Position numbers and translations under genes: made by a program. The notes under the pieces were generated by a model that was not told where the DNA came from, searched no databases, and worked only from the letters and a program-made list of their open reading frames with translations. A stretch of DNA of 6,045 nt, from assembly GCA_016928935.1 (NCBI GenBank), contig JAFGJU010000016.1, positions 1-6,045 on the forward strand, in the 5' to 3' direction. Below are positions 5,460-6,045 of this stretch, piece after piece (positions within the stretch are counted from its first letter, which is position 1; the number at the start of each line of letters is the position of its first letter). The DNA is from Candidatus Eiseniibacteriota bacterium (lineage in GTDB: Bacteria > Eisenbacteria > RBG-16-71-46 > JAFGJU01).

Positions 5460-6045
5460 AAATGCTACTCCCGCCACACTCTCCAGGAGACCGCTGGTCC
5501 GGGTTATCCGCTGCGGGACTCGTCTTCCATCTCTCGTGCATCCACACCCACTGGGTGGGCTCAAATCGTATCAGTCGCTCGAGAGCTCCGGTGCATTCCC
5601 TGGTGATCTCGAGCGCGCGCCGGTCCTTATCGTCTCCGTCCCTAACGCTGGCGTCCACCGGCTTAAGTATCCTCACCAGGTGCGTTCCGTCTCTCTGCAT
5701 GGATATGCCCATGGGCACCACCGCCGCACCGGTGCGCATGGCAAGGTAGGCCGGGCCCGCCGGCGTGAACGCCGGCCGGCCGAAGAAGTCACAGAACACT
5801 CCCGTGACCGGGGTGTCCTGGTCTATCAGCACCCCCAGTATGCCCCCCTCCTTCAAGGCCTCGTACGCGGGCCTGGCGTTGGCGATGCGCGAGATGGGCC
5901 TCATCCCCTTCGCCCTGCGCTGGCTGTCCAGGAGCTTCTCCAGTCTCTCGTCCCGGAGCGGCCGTGCCAGGACGCTCAGCGGATAGCCCCTCATCGAGAA
6001 ATAGGCGGCCAGCATCTCCCAGCTCCCGATGTGACCAGTGACCGC
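5458..6045 (-). CDS. LpxL/HtrB-family lipid A acyltransferase, 3' part (N-terminus beyond window)
   Basis: Partial gene: the frame is open to the right edge, giving 195 visible residues ending at TGA 5460-5458. The family moves an acyl chain from acyl-ACP onto lipid A precursors at the inner face of the inner membrane. The first visible residues read AVTGHIGSWE, which holds the catalytic HX4E motif (H5, E10 of the visible part). Further family blocks follow: a DQD segment, then a CDFFGRPAFTPAGPAYLA stretch, TGAAVVP, and a C-terminal QWVWMHERWK block typical of lauroyl/myristoyl acyltransferases. An ATG at 6015 lies inside the conserved motif region, so it is not the real start. The roughly 100 or so residues usual before the motif, including the membrane anchor, are off the window. 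Which acyl step (LpxL- or LpxM-like) cannot be told, nor can a phosphatidylinositol-mannoside-type relative be formally excluded, though lptC/lptB next door favour lipid A. It is followed after 10 nt by lptC. Confidence 0.92.
   Translation of the reverse strand, partial: AVTGHIGSWEMLAAYFSMRGYPLSVLARPLRDERLEKLLDSQRRAKGMRPISRIANARPAYEALKEGGILGVLIDQDTPVTGVFCDFFGRPAFTPAGPAYLAMRTGAAVVPMGISMQRDGTHLVRILKPVDASVRDGDDKDRRALEITRECTGALERLIRFEPTQWVWMHERWKTSPAADNPDQRSPGECGGSSI

Noticed and set aside
5448..5564. 39-residue N-terminal extension of LptC from ATG 5564
   Set aside because: It overlaps the conserved C-terminal part of the acyltransferase; GTG 5447 has a well-spaced GAGGG and gives a sensible signal segment.
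1..6045. CRISPR array, tRNA, rRNA, insertion sequence or phage genes
   Set aside because: I found no spaced direct repeats, cloverleaf-like sequence, transposase or terminal inverted repeats; the window is almost fully filled by housekeeping genes.

Overview
The window comes from a Gram-negative, GC-rich bacterium. All real genes lie on the minus strand and read right to left as one compact run. Genes for lipopolysaccharide acylation and export imply an outer membrane with lipid A. HprK beside RpoN and HPF is an arrangement known from several Gram-negative lineages. Despite the high GC, AGG arginine codons are strongly favoured in rpoN, and ATA isoleucine codons are about as common as ATC in hpf. 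This is unusual for a high-GC proteobacterium and hints at an uncultured or less-studied phylum (for example one of the FCB-type lineages or a deltaproteobacterial relative). The lineage cannot be fixed from this window.

Layout in the direction of transcription: the 3' part of an LpxL/HtrB-family lipid A acyltransferase, cut by the right edge (6045-5458); lptC, starting at GTG 5447 (5447-4827); lptB (4795-4043); rpoN (4006-2594); lipA (2548-1610); hpf, long form (1692-1177); hprK (1175-207); and a 68-residue ORF of unknown function joined to hprK by an ATGA overlap (210-4). Spacings are 10, 31, 36 and 45 nt, then an 83-nt overlap (lipA/hpf), 1 nt (hpf/hprK) and a 4-nt overlap. I see no internal promoter or terminator, so these are probably co-transcribed from a promoter beyond the right edge. 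No stretch over 300 nt lacks a gene.

Functionally the run joins an envelope block (lipid A acylation; LptB ATPase and LptC bridge component of LPS export) to a regulatory block (sigma-54, ribosome hibernation factor, HPr kinase/phosphorylase). This resembles the classic lptC-lptA-lptB-rpoN-hpf-(hprK or ptsN) neighbourhood, with two departures: lptA is missing between lptC and lptB, and lipoyl synthase sits between rpoN and hpf with its C-terminal codons overlapping the start of hpf in another frame. No previously undescribed system stands out. The points most worth checking are the lipA/hpf overlap, the missing lptA, and the small P-loop-like ORF after hprK.
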